A stretch of 64,000 nt of DNA from Botrytis cinerea B05.10 (GCF_000143535.2 NC_037315.1:620001-684000), one strand, 5' to 3'; positions 1 to 11,283 are shown, numbered from the stretch's first letter. Notes: a model not told the origin generated them from the sequence alone. Translations and numbers: made by a program.

Positions 1-529
1 AGAAGTCGTCACAATCGTACGACGGATCTGGCGTGAATTTCTTATGCAATAGTATTTCGCACTACATTCGACATACCTCTTTTCTCCATAATCCTGTTTC
101 CAATATGAGGCAGAGTTGTTGTAGCAACGGATGTGCGTGCCTCCCAGGTCAGCATATCTGGCAACAAACGTCTTGTGGTCTCCCATTTCCTCGATGCCCC
201 CAAACTTTGAAGGGCTTTTTGTCGAGTGTATCGGCTATGGGATGCCCTTCTGTACCGGAAGTCCAGTCTACGGAATGGTTTTGATCATCGGCGTTGGAGG
301 CATAGGGTTCGTCGAATTGCTGTCCTTTGATAGAATCATCGTAATTTTTGAAGTACCAGAGTTTGTCGTTTCTGCCGTTAGGTGTGGCGTCGTTGCTTTT
401 CATATATATGAAGCAGGTCGTGAGAAATACTGCTTCGTCTAGTCGTTCATCTTCTCGTGGTAGAATTGGATTCCCTAGCACTAGTGATGCAACTGCAAGG
501 AGGATTGTTGCAAATCCTGAGAGATGCAT
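1..529 (-). CDS. Small secreted protein, 3' end cut by the window edge
   Basis: The ATG at 529 opens a signal peptide (hydrophobic core about residues 6-18, ending near ...LGNP). A hydrophilic mature part follows, open to 149. A second open frame on the same strand covers roughly 210-1, still open at the window edge, and has the cysteine-bearing look of a secreted protein (stretches reading RYADLGGTHIRCYNNSAS and ECSAKYYC). Joining the frames needs either an intron in about 220-290 or a one-base indel. One phase-0 choice has donor GTAGAC in the codon run after the residues NHS and an acceptor after TTCAAAG. A TATATA stretch lies about 130 bp upstream. I do not recognise the family. The signal peptide is clear and the 3' half is inferred. 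It could be an effector-type protein or a decaying copy. Confidence 0.6.
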
Positions 530-1095
530 GATGGGAGTAAGATGTATGATACGAAGAAGTGAAATTCAAAGACAGACTGAAGTGATTGAGATGTGAAGAA
601 CTAGAGTCCAAGAAAATCTTTTTGGACGAACAAAAGATCAATGGAACTCATTCTCATCATATATAACCCCTATCAGAACTAAATAAGTGTCTTCAGCTAC
701 TCAATCATACGAAGGAATGCTCTTCAAACATAGAATCTTACAGTTAGGGACATGCGAATATTGTCACTCCAAAGCATTCACTTACTTCTGTCAGTACAGT
801 TCTACGCAATAGCAAATGCAAGCCCGATAGACGGCGACCTCAGGAAATTTCGAAGTAGTGAGAATACTTGGCAAGAAATGATTTCCTCTATACATCACAG
901 CAACTGTATCTGATATACGCATCGACTAGGAGGATACATGATGGGTCTTTTCTGAAAACTCTACTACTGTTGAAGCGGGACTTTACACAAACCCCAAAGT
1001 GATCAGGCGTTAGTTCATTTCATGTCTGGTGTATACAGAATATAGTACGATATCTTACTCTTTTATTTTCCCATTCCCCTTGGACGCCAAACGTT
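530..1095. other. Intergenic, mostly featureless
   Basis: Upstream region of the leftmost secreted-protein gene. It holds a TATATA box-like stretch near 659-665 and a short signal-peptide-like ORF at 752-913, listed separately. Nothing else is recognisable. Confidence 0.5.
752..913 (+). CDS. Possible 53-residue secreted peptide ORF
   Basis: ATG at 752, stop at 911-913. The first 23 residues form a plausible signal peptide: hydrophobic HLLLSVQFYAIA followed by an ANA-SP cleavage-like site. The remaining 30 residues are polar and end in a single Cys. It could be the first exon of a longer gene, or chance. There is no homology that I recognise. It lies beside another small secreted protein gene, which makes a secreted product slightly more believable. 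Confidence 0.25.
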   Translation: MRILSLQSIHLLLSVQFYAIANASPIDGDLRKFRSSENTWQEMISSIHHSNCI

Positions 1096-2322
1096 TTAAT
1101 TATCAGTCATCAACTTAGCTACGCCAAATATATCTTGTTGAGACATATTTGTTGGAACTCTTACTACAATATTTCCCAAACGCCGAATTGTAGGGCTATC
1201 AAAACTAATTGGAAATTGGTTGGAATAAGAGAATAATCTAAGGTTGACCATTCAGTAGGCTTGATGACCCAAAATTCTTACTCTATTTTGCTGACAGGAT
1301 AATATTCACAAGGCTGATTCCACGCTGACTTCCCTCAATCTTTGTGCGTTGTGTAATGCTTTTCAACCAAACTCCTTCCTCATCGGGCTTCATTTGAAGT
1401 TCCTTTGCCCGACAGATCAACCACTGAATAGTTTCTATCTTTTCACTCGCGGATAGCTATAGTTCTGGCAGAAGTCGAAGTGGATGAAAGTATGAAGGAT
1501 TTTTCTCAACCAGTATGCGTTTAAAATTGGAACATGCGATTCTGGTAAATCTGGCACTTGTAGTATAATTCACCGAAAGTGAGAATTGAACTAGTTGAAA
1601 AAGTGCGTTGATGATCATCATCTCCTGGAAATTTCAAAATGAAGTTTGTCGCAGGTACCGATCTGTTGCTGACCACGATAACTTGGCGTACATGATGTCG
1701 AGGTGAATATCAACGGCTATTTGATATGTGAGTTCTTGCTTTGTTAAACCTTTCGTCGACGGCATTCCTATCTTCGAGAGATATTTCTTTCGATCGTCAA
1801 AGTCTGTTTTGAACCTCGATATATGAGAAATACAGAAGCTGCATGCTCTTTGAAAACCCCTTGATGATGGGTTGACAAACTACTTTCCATGTTGGCTGAT
1901 GATTTCTGAAAAATTAGTAGATCTCCTACAAAATCTCTCACTCGCCCTTAAAAGATTCATGAGGAAATCCCATTCGAGATTATTAATGTACATTCTGTAA
2001 TTCTGAGCCGGATTTCGAACACAAGAATGCATAGCGAACGAAAATTCCAATCTAAGCCCGGTTCGCACCTGAGATTTTGTAGAATTGGAAAGAGTAGAAG
2101 ATTGTCCTGCCCATGAAGCAAGATATCTGGAATAGTGGGCCATTTTGACGATTGGCAAGATGGCGGCTCCAGCTTTTTGAAGAAACGTGACTACTGCAGT
2201 GCATAACGGCTTGCAAATCACATTCTCATTGTGTCTATCAATGAGTGCTGCGATGGAGATGCCGATTAAAGAAATAGTGTTTGTACGGAGAAGTTGTTTT
2301 CTTTGGGCACTTGTGACTGACC
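1096..2322 (-). pseudogene. Unrecognised gene, either decayed or with unresolved introns
   Basis: A single reading frame runs from about 2322 to 1283 and looks coding throughout. Stretches include a hydrophobic SLIGISIAALIDRH segment, NNLEWDFLMNLLRASERF, LTKQELTYQIAVDIHLDIMY and KIETIQWLICRAKELQMK. It is broken by TAG at 1880-1882, TGA at 1634-1636 and TAG at 1457-1459, with no frame change between them. A coding-looking C-terminal piece in another frame (VVRVPTNMSQQDIFGVAKLM, ending at a stop at 1096-1098) can be reached through a 58-bp intron with a CTACTGA branch-like motif. All three stops could derive from CAG or CGA by C-to-T change. Short introns could instead remove the first and third stops. 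An acceptor GAATTAG lies just before 2322. I do not know the family. That the region is or was coding is fairly sure; whether it works is open. Confidence 0.45.
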
Positions 2323-2524
2323 ACCTAAGTGCCTAATTCCACGGCTTCTCATGCACCTTCCTTTTCTCCTATTGAATCTGTAGAATTTGCTCGAATTATA
2401 GGAAAGAATATTCCTGTTTATCAGTAAAGAAACTCTCGATGACTGTGTAATAATTCTTAATACTTCTACCTGAACCAAGAACCACGTACTTTATCGCAGC
2501 ACACTGGATCTTCTTCAAGTCAAC

Positions 2525-3489
2525 ATGGCTTCAGAAAATCATGGAGAAATTCATGCAGAAGATCAATCGGGCCACATCGCGTATCAAAATCGTGGAGACA
2601 AAGCCTACCACTGTCCTTTGTATCTTGTAAGATACATGAACAAAGACAATATTGTTGTTTCTGCTAATTTGATATCTTGCAGGGATCAGGACGCATTCCT
2701 AGCAGAATGAACAACGTTGCAGAAAGATCTGTAACCTCCGTTGACGGACAGATGCCCGAGCAGAGAAAAAGTGAGATCAGAGCTATTGAGATTTTGTGGG
2801 CGAGACTGAACAACAAGGAGAAACGCGAGTTTGAACAGAAGCGTGAGGATGAGAAGAGAAAAACTCCAGACTCAATCAAGCCAACTCAGCAAAGCGTCGT
2901 TAGTGAAAGTACAGGACTTGGAAATGAGAAAGCGAGACGCGAGAGTAAAGTGAATAAATTCTTACGGGCTTCTGGTAGTGAAGGAAACGAACTGAAGGAT
3001 GAGAAAAAAAGGGCTTTGAAAAGCATGAATAAAAGCATGGATGAGGCCACTTTCGGGGAGGATGAACTTGATAATCATCAACATAGAATACTCTCGGAAA
3101 GAATGAAACAAGTCGCAGAAAACGCCGCGAAATTGCAAAAACTCCGGGGTGAAGATCAAGGACTTGAGGAGCGAGCGAATCAAATTATGGAAGCTGACGG
3201 TGCTGAAGGTTTAGAAGAACTCGAGATCATGAACAGGTTCTATGCTCATCAAATCAATAGACTACAAAATATGAATGGAAGAAATAAGGAAAGAAAAGAA
3301 TTTGGGAAGAGGGTGAACAGAAATATTGATGTCGATTTCGATGGCGGACAAGAGCTTAAAGACTTGCACAAATCAGATGATCACAACACCAAAACACTTG
3401 AAGATGAGGAAAGCAATAATATGGGTCGGATAGACAGCCTTATAAATCACAAGAAAATAATCGAGGATGTAGAGAAAGGGAACAGTTGA
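2525..3489 (+). CDS. Lys/Glu-rich coiled-coil hypothetical protein
   Basis: Two exons, 2525-2626 and 2683-3489, joined across a 56-bp intron (donor GTAAGA, acceptor TTGCAG) in phase 0. They encode 302 residues. The product is very rich in Lys, Glu, Arg and Asn, has no signal peptide or membrane segment, and has long charged stretches typical of coiled coil or disorder (for example KKEKREFEQKREDEKRK-like runs around residues 75-95). A short Cys-bearing N-terminal piece (KAYHCPLYL) ends exon 1. I recognise no domain. It could be a nuclear or cytoskeleton-associated protein, but no function is claimed. Codon quality and the clean intron support a real gene. Confidence 0.6.
2627..2682 (+). other. 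Intron of the coiled-coil gene
   Basis: Begins GTAAGATAC and ends ATCTTGCAG, with an internal CTAAT branch-like site. Removing it joins the two open frames exactly in phase. Confidence 0.6.
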
Positions 3490-3997
3490 GGCAAAGAGCT
3501 TCGTGGTTTATGAGGGAAATGTTCATCGGGTCCCCGAGAGGAAAAATATGAATGATTGCGAGGTAAAAGGTCGAGACTTATTGACAAAACAATTAAGACA
3601 GAAAAGCTTCGTGGATCATCGTCATAAAATAACTGATCATTTTCTTGGATATAAAAGTGATAAAATCTCCGCAGTATAAATTCAAGCTAATTGAAAGTCC
3701 AACGCCCCAACTAGACTAATGCCTCTCAAAAATCATTGTCTCAATTAATCATTTACGCACCTTGAAAGCAAATTGAAAGCAAAGAAAACGTGTTCATAGT
3801 CGAAGGCCACAATCCAAAGCCTACAGCACAGTTTGCGAGCTTTCTTCTCTCTCACTAGTCGTAATCAGTCTATGTCTCATTCACCAGGCCGATATACAGA
3901 TATCACGTCCTTTCTATCATCATCGTCGATTCCAAGAGCTGTATGTTTGTGGACCTGTAGAGGATTGCGGCTTAACTTTGAAGGAAGGTGTCATGTT
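3490..3997. other. Intergenic, no gene seen
   Basis: Region between the convergent coiled-coil and mucin-like genes. Only short unconvincing ORFs are present. It probably holds the two 3' untranslated regions. Confidence 0.5.
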
Positions 3998-6014
3998 CTA
4001 TTGTTTCTCGACGATCCATACAATTGAGGATCCCAGATCACTTGTCAATTTTCCGAGGTTTAAAACAGTGACAGGAATGTCCCAGTCCGTGGTTTGACAA
4101 GTGATAAATCCCGGATTGAATATTCCACTAGCATATGATGCGGAGGGTTGACAGAAGAATCTAGATGTCCTAATTTCTGGAGCGAGTAACATCCGTGCGG
4201 TCCGACTAATTCGGAAGGATGGGACTGCTACTTGACTCTATCACACTGGATGTAGGGGATCTGGTGTAAACTTGAATAAGTGTATAAACTGAGCTTAGGT
4301 ATGTTGTTGTTTTTGATTCCGCCATATCTCCTGGAACAAAGTTGACAGTGACAGGAACAGACGGGACGGAAAGAGACTGTGCAGTTGATTCCATGTTAGA
4401 TTGAGGTACCGGAGTCGGATTGGTAGAGATTGCGGTTGTAGAAATGATTATTGGGGTCACGGTAGGGAGCGATTCGATAAAGAAACCTGATATCGAGCCA
4501 CTGGTAGTACTGATAAGCGATTCATTGTCACTGCTAATGGTCTCATCTATTAGTGATGATGACGGTACCAAATCAGTCAAAGTAGGAGCTGTGGTGGTAG
4601 AAGTGTCTAACGTTGAACTGATAATTCCAGTCGTTGATGGGCAGAGGGTGTGGCTCGCTCCAGAATACGGTTCTGTGTTAACCTGAGTTGTACTAGAGTT
4701 TTTTGTAGAAGTGTCAAATCCAGACAGAGTCTTCGAACTGACGATCTCACTGGATGATAGTGCTAATCCTGTACTGCTGGTGGGCTTAGTACCAATAGGG
4801 TCTGTGCCAGGTGAGATGCCTGTGGGTGATGCTGCAGGTTCGATGATGGAAGGTACATCACTAGTTTTTGTGGAAAGCACAGTGTCGATATCTGCTGTTG
4901 AGGTCTCAGATTGATATGAATTTGTTGTATCAGAATATGTTGTAAAGATCTGCGGTGTAATAGTTGCTATAGAATCTGATGGAGATGAACCATTTCCCGA
5001 CCCGGAGGCACTTAGGGAAGAATCATTTGAGTCTGAAGCGCGTGCGGATGAACCACTCCCACTATTTCTTGATGGAGGTGAAGGAACGGTTGTAACAGGC
5101 ACAAAACTGCTCGGACCAGGTGTAGTGACCGAAGGAAGGGTAGATGAGCTTAATATTGAGGAGTTGATTGGAATGGTAGATAGAGTTGCTATAATTGTGG
5201 AGGAGATTGTTGATTCAGGTAAAAGGGCTGTACTAGAATCCGGTGTAGAACTCTCATAGTTTAATAAAGTTGTTATGCTAAAATCCGTTGTGGATATGGC
5301 AGTAGATGAAGCTAAAGGCTCAATGCTACTTGATAAGGCACCGAGAGAGGCGGAAGGTGCAATACTACTTAATTCAGCAGAAGAGAATGGCGTTTCCGTT
5401 GGTATGCCAGAGATTCCAGTTTCAGATGGAGTTAGTATTGCAGAGTTGGATGTAGAAAGAGCAACAGAAAGCGCTGAGGTGCTAGTACTGATCAAGATTG
5501 ATGAAGATACCAAAGAAGTGAATTGTGGAGTACTCAGAAAGACCTCAGAAGTACCTGTGTTGGTAGATGAAGTAAAAGCAGAAACCGAGGTCCCAGATTC
5601 AGATAAAGCAGTTTTAGATTCGATCAAGGGGAATGTAATGGTAGTGGTGGTGGTGCTAGGTGGTAATGAGGCAGTAATCCATTCGATCGTGGTACTAGTA
5701 GCCCGGGGATTTGACTCAGAGGGCAGAATTTGAGACAGATCTGAGGAACTTAATCCTGGCTCAAGCGTTTCCGTTATATTGATGGGTTCCAATAGCTCTG
5801 TGGAGGTAGCAGAAACAAAAGAAGAAGGTTTAACGCTGATTCGAGTCTTAATCTCTGTGAACGAGGATGCGGTGGTGCTTTCTGTAAGTTCAAGCACAGG
5901 TGCACTAGAATTTGGTGATAAAAAGGGGCCGATGTGCGATACAGCTTGAGCAAGTATGGAAGGTAATGAGTCACAAACGAGGAAATATAATAATATGGAA
6001 TATGTGATGTACAT
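3998..6014 (-). CDS. Secreted Ser/Thr-rich mucin-like protein
   Basis: The ATG at 6014 starts a signal peptide (hydrophobic YSILLYFLV, cleavage likely after ILAQA). Nearly 570 residues follow, dominated by Ser and Thr with scattered Pro, Ile and Glu, as expected for a heavily O-mannosylated wall or secreted protein. The uninterrupted frame stops at 4206 (602 residues) and has no GPI-type hydrophobic tail. A 55-bp intron (4177-4231, donor GTAGCA, acceptor CTCCAG) would join it in phase to a frame ending at 3998. That gives about 653 residues and a new tail with two Cys (...FFCQPSAS...FITCQTTDW...). Which 3' end is real cannot be decided here. There are no catalytic motifs. Its role is probably structural or adhesive at the cell surface. 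Confidence 0.7.
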
Positions 6015-7693
6015 ATTTCATTAGGGGGTAGTTCAAATGGATGAATCAGGTACGCATGCTCTCACCGTTAATGCTCAACTGGTTCAACTAGCTATACTGT
6101 GAGTGGGATTCCCACAAACCGTTATCGACGAGAATTAAGAAGATGTGACTCGTAAGTAACAACAAAATCTTCTGCCCAGGGTGAATTTGAAAAATCATGT
6201 CATCAAATCATGATAATAATCTAACCGAGCTAGTCTCGGGAGAGTTCTGACAACTTCACAGAACAATTGTTTTCCGAACGACTTCAATTATCAATATTAA
6301 ATAGTATATCGAACTTTCAATCCTCTATCCAATAGTATGTCGAGCTTTCAATAATCAGTATGAATTAGCATGGCGGAATTCAGATATTACTTTTCTTTGT
6401 AATTGACCAAAGATATCATATCGATCTTCTTATTTGTTTTGGGGCGTGTTTATCTGCCGTAAAATAAGAAAAATTACTCAACGGAATTGAAGCAATCACA
6501 CACAGGTGAAGCATCAATCAACCGACCCGTATTATACAAGGGGCTCCGTGTTGATATTCAAAGACGGAGATGAGAACTGTAGGTAATCTCATTCGTATTC
6601 GACATTCTTGTCGGTGAACAGAAAACGAACGGGAAGTTGGTCCAAAATTGCATAAATGAATTGACAAGGCCACCGTAACACAACCTATCAGTTCGTATAT
6701 CTATCTAGCTCCGTAAATACCTACATAGCCAACCAACCAACCAAACCACTTTTCTATGAATAATACGGATTCTAGGAGTTTGCTTATTCATGATGATCGT
6801 TCGAGGGAGGCTGGTCGAGCCTATTTTTTGTTCCAGACATATAGAAATACAATTTTGGTGAACGCTATAAGACAACGCTTCCAGGTCGGGATGGAGTGGT
6901 CGAGGTAGTCGAAGTAGTCTAGAAGGTAGAGATCATCGAAAGGGGGCGCGGGCTGCACTTGTAAATCTCCACACGTTGTGTAACTGTCCAGTCGGTCAAT
7001 TCCTTGAGATCATCGTTGGCCCGCTTCAGCTTCGAATTATTGAATTCGCTGAGATTCTGAGACTTGGAAGAATTTTCACAATACGAGTTCGCGTTGTACG
7101 TATCAGTTGTACGCAGCCTTCTTCTGTTGTCTAAAATAGAATAGATGGGATGCCAAGCCCCCCTGTCAAGTTATTCTCAGGGTCGTAAGCTCAGGGGGCC
7201 GCGAAACCTTACAAAGACTGGGGACAGACTCCACTAAATGACGACTTACAGGGTTAGGATTCCATCTAGGCCCATTAATATCCCCAAACAAACAAGAGCA
7301 TCCCGTAATATCGTGCATCAAATGAAATTTTTGCTTCCTATGATACGAATAATGAGGAAAGTTCCTTTCGTACTGGACGCCCCAATCATGATCGTCTTCA
7401 GTCAATCATGCCATATAATAATCTAGTGAATATTGACAGCCTTAAACTAGCCTCCGCCATGGGTGGGCGTAGTAGGGCTGGGGTCAAATGTTAGTCGTTT
7501 GCTGTAGGATTCGTACATGTAACACGAAAAGTGGCTAGGTATCAAATTGCGGCTGTGTGTTGGTTGCACTGGAAAAGTATTACTTATAAGTCCATCATGC
7601 CATCACCAGTCGTTCCCTACTCCTTCTTTACTCCTCAAACACACAATCTTTCCAGCGTTTAGATTTCCTATCAAAAATAATATCATTTTCATT
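6015..7693. other. Long upstream region, possible remnant only
   Basis: AT-rich spacer between the divergent mucin and GPI-protein genes, so it holds both promoters. It includes a (CCAA)n patch near 6731-6748. Apart from the possible coding remnant at 6917-7405, no gene is supported. Confidence 0.5.
6917..7405 (-). pseudogene. Possible remnant of a small cysteine-bearing gene
   Basis: Two coding-looking pieces lie in tandem on the minus strand. The first (to about 7252) includes DDHDWGVQYERNFPHYSYH and GCSCLFGDINGPRWNPNP and is followed by a good donor, GTAAGT. The second (to 6917) includes SQNLSEFNNSKLKRANDDL and ELTDWTVTQRVEIYKC and is preceded by CTATTTTAG. The phases do not match across that intron, and an in-frame TGA precedes the first piece with no ATG before it. 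So this is probably a broken gene, or chance. Confidence 0.2.
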
Positions 7694-8365
7694 ATGCGTT
7701 CCTCAACTGTCGCTTTCGCCGTTACCTTGGCCTTGGCCAACTCCGCATCAGTTCTAGCTGCTGGTGGTTCTGCAGCTACAATCACCTATGCTTCTCCTAC
7801 CATTCTCCAAACTGGAGACAGCGAAGATATCAGCATTAGCTCGACCGCTGCCAGTTTGGACGCTACCAGCACATCTTTGTCTGCTCTGGTCCCAATAACC
7901 TCGACCGGTGCCAGTGTGGATGCTACTAGCACATCATTGTCTGCTCTGGTTCCAATAACCACTGTTGCCTCCGCTCCGGAAAGCACTACTTTGTCAACGT
8001 ATGAATCCTCCTTCACCTCCTACTCCATAAACTTTATCACCTCCTATAAACCATCTGGATCAGTATACTCATCCGGTTCCGTGTCCAGTTCCAGTGTCTC
8101 CGGCAAGCCAGGCGTTTACTCTAACTCCACAATTATCTCTACCGCAACTGCCTCTGTCTCTAGCGTCGGCACATCTACCGCTACCGCCGTCACTGAAGTA
8201 TCCGGAGCTACCACCAAAGCTAGCAAGACTGGAGCTGCATCAAGTGCGAGCGCGAGCGCCTCAACATCGAGCTCCGCTGCCGATGCTTTGTCGATGAATG
8301 GAGCCTCTTGGAGTGTTGGTAGTCTTATGCTTGGTGGAATGGCTGTTGTCTTTGGTTTCTTCTAA
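7694..8365 (+). CDS. GPI-anchored Ser/Thr-rich cell-surface protein
   Basis: The ATG at 7694 starts a 223-residue protein. The same frame extends upstream but has no earlier ATG. Residues 1-22 form a signal peptide (SSTVAFAVTLALANSASVLA). The body is Ser/Thr/Ala-rich with no catalytic motif. The C terminus is a classic GPI signal: a small-residue site (ADALSMNG) followed by a hydrophobic tail ending GGMAVVFGFF at the stop. The product is expected to be exported, O-glycosylated and attached to the plasma membrane or wall glucan. It carries a perfect-length 60-bp tandem duplication, described separately. No introns are needed. Confidence 0.8.
   Translation: MRSSTVAFAVTLALANSASVLAAGGSAATITYASPTILQTGDSEDISISSTAASLDATSTSLSALVPITSTGASVDATSTSLSALVPITTVASAPESTTLSTYESSFTSYSINFITSYKPSGSVYSSGSVSSSSVSGKPGVYSNSTIISTATASVSSVGTSTATAVTEVSGATTKASKTGAASSASASASTSSSAADALSMNGASWSVGSLMLGGMAVVFGFF
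7841..7960 (+). repeat. Two tandem 60-bp in-frame repeats in the GPI protein
   Basis: 7841-7900 and 7901-7960 are near-identical 60-bp units. Each encodes 20 residues of the pattern ST-A-S--DATSTSLSALVPIT. Most differences are synonymous or conservative (A/G, L/V), so the copy is old enough to have diverged but is kept in frame. Confidence 0.85.
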
Positions 8366-9881
8366 TTGCATTACAAAGTTTAATTGAGTTCACGATGAGA
8401 TAATTGTATGATGGTTTATGTATGGGATCTTCGAATCATGGAACGGAAACTGGAATGGGAGTTTAATGAGAGAGGTTATTCAATTTGAGCTTGGCGTTTT
8501 ACATACATCACTCTTGGATTTAATCTTCTGATCCTACTTGATGTTGAACGCATACATGTTCTGAGGCTATAGATACCGGGTTGTATTAATATTAAATGAA
8601 AAGTAAGCTGGTTTCTTGATTGAATTTATTTTTGCAGTGTGTACATCCTGAGATGGGAAAGTATTTGGCTGTGATTGTTGCAGGCTGTTAATCGTCATTG
8701 GATAATCTGTACTGAATATTGACTGAAAATTCGCATACCATTGCTTTGGTCTCGTTCTCCCAACCAGAAACATCTTCTCTTATAAAACTCACAGCACTCT
8801 TTTCACCATCTATCTCAATAGGTCCGCAGAATCTCGCTCCTCTTATCCACAATTTATTTATCTATACTTTCCAGTGAAGGCCATAAGATGTAAAAAATAA
8901 CTGAGATATCAATTATTGCTGCATGAAGGGTATGTCAGGAAGCTAGATTGTTAAAATACCCACTTGATAACTACTGGAAGAATTTATCAATACTATAATG
9001 TGAAGTTGATGAAGAGTTCCTCAGTAACTCTCCACTGTAGAAGTCTACATACTTAACTAAGCTCACGCATATACAAAGACCGAACCTGATGTTTCTATGA
9101 TATATGGCCAGCGAATCTCACACCTACGTTCAAAGCTGAAAATATGCTAGATGCTACACACATCAGCTATTGGATTATAATTTTTTTGTTTTCCGCAGCA
9201 CACGTCTATGGGCCAGCTGCACAGGCAGGGCTAGTTAATCGTGCTCAGAGATCAAGATAGGGTATTTGAAGGATCTTTTAGATGATGCCATCGCATAATG
9301 CAAGAGATATGCGGCATGAAACTTTGAGCGGTACTTTGTAGCTGGTGAAAAGGTCAAGGTCTAAGATTGGTTTGCTTGTAGGGTCAAAATGGATAGTCTT
9401 GTTTGATGATGAGTGCTCTGGTTGGTTGATTTGTTTCATGAAGTGTAGTTTTCCATCCAAAAATGCATGGCGTATTTCATCAGGTAATTTAATACCAATT
9501 CAATGCAAATCACACATCACTTCACTCGAAGTATTCTCTTAATCAATAGATCTGTATGTCTTCTATATTGATTTCAATTAAGCATAGCTCGATTTGGGAT
9601 AAGTCAAGTCGCTCGCTCACAATCACATTTGCAATCAGACCTGGAAAGTTCTGGTATATCACAGCAACTCCTATCAGACTGAGCCACTCTGAAATTCTTC
9701 GTCAACTGTATTGATCTTCAAGATTCACTACTCAATTTTCGTCCCATTCTCAAACATGTGAATGGTTTACTCTGTATTTACTAGACTGAAAATTTGATTT
9801 ATTATGGTATTTAAACACTGTCTAGGATGTTGTAGAGACAAGACCATACCATTAAATACATCTTATCAAGAAGAACAATTA
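8366..9881. other. Gene-free spacer
   Basis: AT-rich region between the GPI-protein gene and the first F-box-like gene. It contains only short ORFs with no coding character. Nothing recognisable. Confidence 0.55.
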
Positions 9882-10715
9882 TCAAAATCCTATCATTTCT
9901 CTCCATTCAGCATAATAAGACCAAGTCCTCTCTGCGATCCATTCCTCTCGCCAGATAATAAGTTGTTCATAATACTCATATTCATCCAATCCAAACACAT
10001 GAAAGTTGTTCCAATAAAGAAACCATGGATAGATGTCATCAAGGCGTGATTTTAGATCTTCCTTCATAACTTGGAAAGCTTCCTCATTCCAACTGACCCC
10101 TTTGTTGCACGGATTTGACAGTGCAAACGGATGGATACGCGTTATGTTATCTTGCATGGATCGATGATAATCGATGTATCTGTAAGCCAAATATCTTTCC
10201 GCCTTAACAGCTGGTAGTTCTTGAGTGTGTCCATACACGGATTTAAGAAGATAATGATGTGGTATCAAAACCCCACGTCGATACTGGGGGCCAATCCAAG
10301 TCTTGAGAAGTGAGTAGAGAGCTTTGTTTGGGATTCCCGAGCCCGCTCTCTCAGATAAGTCGACTAGCTTCGGGTTGACGTATTTGAAGTACTGATACAT
10401 GTCTCTACACGTGACTCCAAGACAAGCACGCATACAGGGCGTGAGTTCGCGCATGATAGCTGTAATTATTTCAGCAGGCATCTTGTTGATGATGCATGGT
10501 AGGTCCTGATTTCGAAAGGATGCAAGACCTAACAGAATTGATTAGTATAATCAATCTGAAATAAATATTTCAGAAAACTTACTAGCTACCTGCGCGGGAG
10601 AGATCTCTTTGCGATCTGAATCTCCATCAAGGACTTGAATTTCATCTTCCTCATCGGCTGGTTCATATTGCAGATACTTTGCAGTGCTTTTGTTATAACC
10701 CCCAAAGCTGCTCAT
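9882..10715 (-). CDS. F-box-like protein (paralogue A)
   Basis: Two exons, 10583-10715 and 9882-10528, around a 54-bp intron (GTAAGT donor, TACTAAT branch, CTGTTAG acceptor) encode 259 residues. After an acidic N terminus, residues about 54-95 read as an F-box-like helix set (DLPCIINKMPAEIITAI, LTPCMRACLGVTCRDMY). The rest is a Trp/Tyr-rich fungal C-terminal region ending YYAEWREMIGF. F-box proteins recruit substrates to SCF ubiquitin ligases through Skp1. Here the motif match is moderate, so that role is inferred. The gene is divergently paired with a paralogue starting at 11284. Confidence 0.7.
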
Positions 10716-11283
10716 ATTGGCGACATAGGCGATGCTTTGACGTTGTATGCCGATGGATGTATTTTCGAAGATTATTTATTGGATAATCTGTTAACGGAAG
10801 ATAATTTTTTGGTCAAAGAAGTGATTAATAGTTTGTTTGAGGGAGAGTCCATGAAATTAAGTTGACATATATAATCCACAACCCGCACCATAACAAAGAC
10901 AAGGCTGTACCGCGATCTGACGCGCCAGTGTGTGAATAACCAGTGCCGTATGACTTGCTTTTATGATTCTTTTCGATAGTACTCTAGCATTCCAGCAACA
11001 ACCATCCAAATGTATGGAATGACCGTACTATCGTGCGAAGAAAGCTGATTAATCAAACCTATTCAATACTAGCGCAAATCCGAAAACTATCTTGCTACGC
11101 TCTCTTGGAACATTTGGACACTAGTACCGTACAGTTTAAACAAAGTAATGTACACTCTGTATTAGTAAATCAAGATGTCTTCCGCCGTATTACTTATAAC
11201 ATCATATATATCATATCTAGGAGCTCTAGAAATCCATCTAAATTACAAAATCAAAAATTAAAAACCATCAAATCTTGTATTAC
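10716..11283. promoter_or_regulatory. Shared divergent upstream region of two F-box-like genes
   Basis: The 568 bp between the two opposed start codons must hold both promoters. There is no clear TATA box. Short AT-rich tracts occur, such as 11250-11275 before the rightward gene. Confidence 0.4.

Noticed and set aside
4420..5733. Several plus-strand ORFs of 67-152 residues
   Set aside because: They are antisense shadows of the Ser/Thr-rich mucin frame, whose codon bias keeps the opposite strand open.
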